Positions 46,834-47,313 of a DNA stretch of 47,313 nt are shown here, piece after piece. Source of the DNA: a virus; IMG/VR virus record IMGVR_UViG_3300018428_000042, positions 1 to 47,313 of that record; one strand, written 5' to 3'. The position numbers and the translations under genes were made by a program. The notes beneath the pieces are model-generated. The model made no database searches, was not told the DNA's origin, and saw only the letters and a list, made by a program, of their open reading frames with translations. Position 1 is the first letter of the stretch; each line of letters begins with the position of its first letter.

Positions 46834-47313
46834 CTATTCCTCCTCACCAACTTCTCTATCGGTATTTGTTTGATTTTGCAATGATGGCGCTAAGTTTTCG
46901 TGTTGCGGCCAAGGTTCGTGCATAGGAACCCTTTTCATTATAGATTTTATAGAACCTGACAAATATTTTCCATCTTTCCATACTAGTTTATAATCTGTAA
47001 AAATATTTGGGTGTGTTGATAGAGACGAAATACGATTACTATCTATTGCAACTTCTGCTTCTCTAGCCTGTGGTCCATTCATATGTATTTGTGGTGCAGT
47101 TTCTGTATGGTTTCCGCCACTTAGAATATCAGTTGTTCCGCCTGCTGTATATGCATTATTACCCGTTGTATTCAAATCTAGGTTTCCAGTAGTTTTGATT
47201 AATGTATCTCCATGAACTTTTAATTCATAATCATGCGGAGCAGCAATACCGTATCCTGTTGTTACTCTAGTGGATCCTATAACGCTTATGTCTAGATCAC
47301 CATCAACTAATAG
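46834..47313 (-). CDS. 5: baseplate hub/tail lysozyme gp5, C-terminal part (5' end outside window)
   Basis: The frame is open to the window edge, so the start is not here; a TTG at 47175 is internal. The part at the edge (LLVDGDLDISVIGSTRVTTG, AAPHDYELKVHGDTLIKTTG) has the short repeated pattern of the gp5C-type triple-stranded beta-helix needle. The C-terminal tail contains APQIHMNGPQAREAEVAIDS and KSIMKRVPMHEPWPQHENLA, a segment I recognise from marine T4-like gp5 proteins. The lysozyme domain would be upstream, outside the window. It acts at the tip of the tail tube during penetration. Its stop is directly before gp25. Confidence 0.75.
   Translation of the reverse strand, partial: LLVDGDLDISVIGSTRVTTGYGIAAPHDYELKVHGDTLIKTTGNLDLNTTGNNAYTAGGTTDILSGGNHTETAPQIHMNGPQAREAEVAIDSNRISSLSTHPNIFTDYKLVWKDGKYLSGSIKSIMKRVPMHEPWPQHENLAPSLQNQTNTDREVGEEE

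Noticed and set aside
1-47313. CRISPR arrays, tRNA genes, insertion sequences, integrase or attachment sites
   Set aside because: No regularly spaced repeats, no cloverleaf with a plausible anticodon arm and no recombinase motif were found on reading both strands.

Overview
The window is a gap-free stretch of an AT-rich genome of a T4-like marine contractile-tailed phage (cyanophage/pelagiphage-type myovirus). The evidence is a T4-order baseplate block (gp5 C-terminus, gp25, gp6, then a giant gp7-position protein), a T4 RNase H-type flap nuclease, a phage QueE, several tail-fibre paralogues with the marine-phage N-terminal module, and T4-type late promoter boxes (ATAAATA core). No host marker gene is present, so cyanobacterial versus SAR11-type host cannot be decided. 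No tRNA, CRISPR array, insertion sequence or integrase is visible. No non-coding stretch exceeds about 155 bases.

Layout. Positions 1-5201 carry eleven plus-strand genes: a 5'-truncated queE, the flap nuclease, and nine small proteins without assigned function, many overlapping by a few bases. Everything from 5198 to 47313 is on the minus strand, and the two blocks converge on one shared TTAA stop. Read in transcription order (right to left), the minus block starts with baseplate genes: gp5 C-terminus, gp25, gp6 with a polyserine tail, and a 4702-residue modular protein. A small structural-type protein follows, then four tail-fibre-like genes sharing one N-terminal module. The first of these ends in a collar domain and the last is broken by a one-base frameshift. 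A 2-oxoglutarate oxygenase and two small proteins sit among them. Two paralogous adhesin-like proteins follow.

From about 16.4 kb down to 5.2 kb lies a tightly overlapping accessory operon: DxD glycosyltransferases, two radical SAM enzymes with the SPASM/twitch cysteine module at the N-terminus, an SGNH hydrolase between two related glycosyltransferase-like proteins, and a UDP-sugar dehydrogenase-like enzyme. I read this as a glycan or virion-modification cassette attached to the tail-fibre region; that reading is inference.

The most striking regulatory element is at 2920-2960. A late promoter fires into the left arm of a perfect 11-bp inverted repeat whose right arm covers the start codon, the arrangement known from the T4 lysozyme gene e, where read-through early mRNA is silenced by a hairpin that late mRNA lacks.
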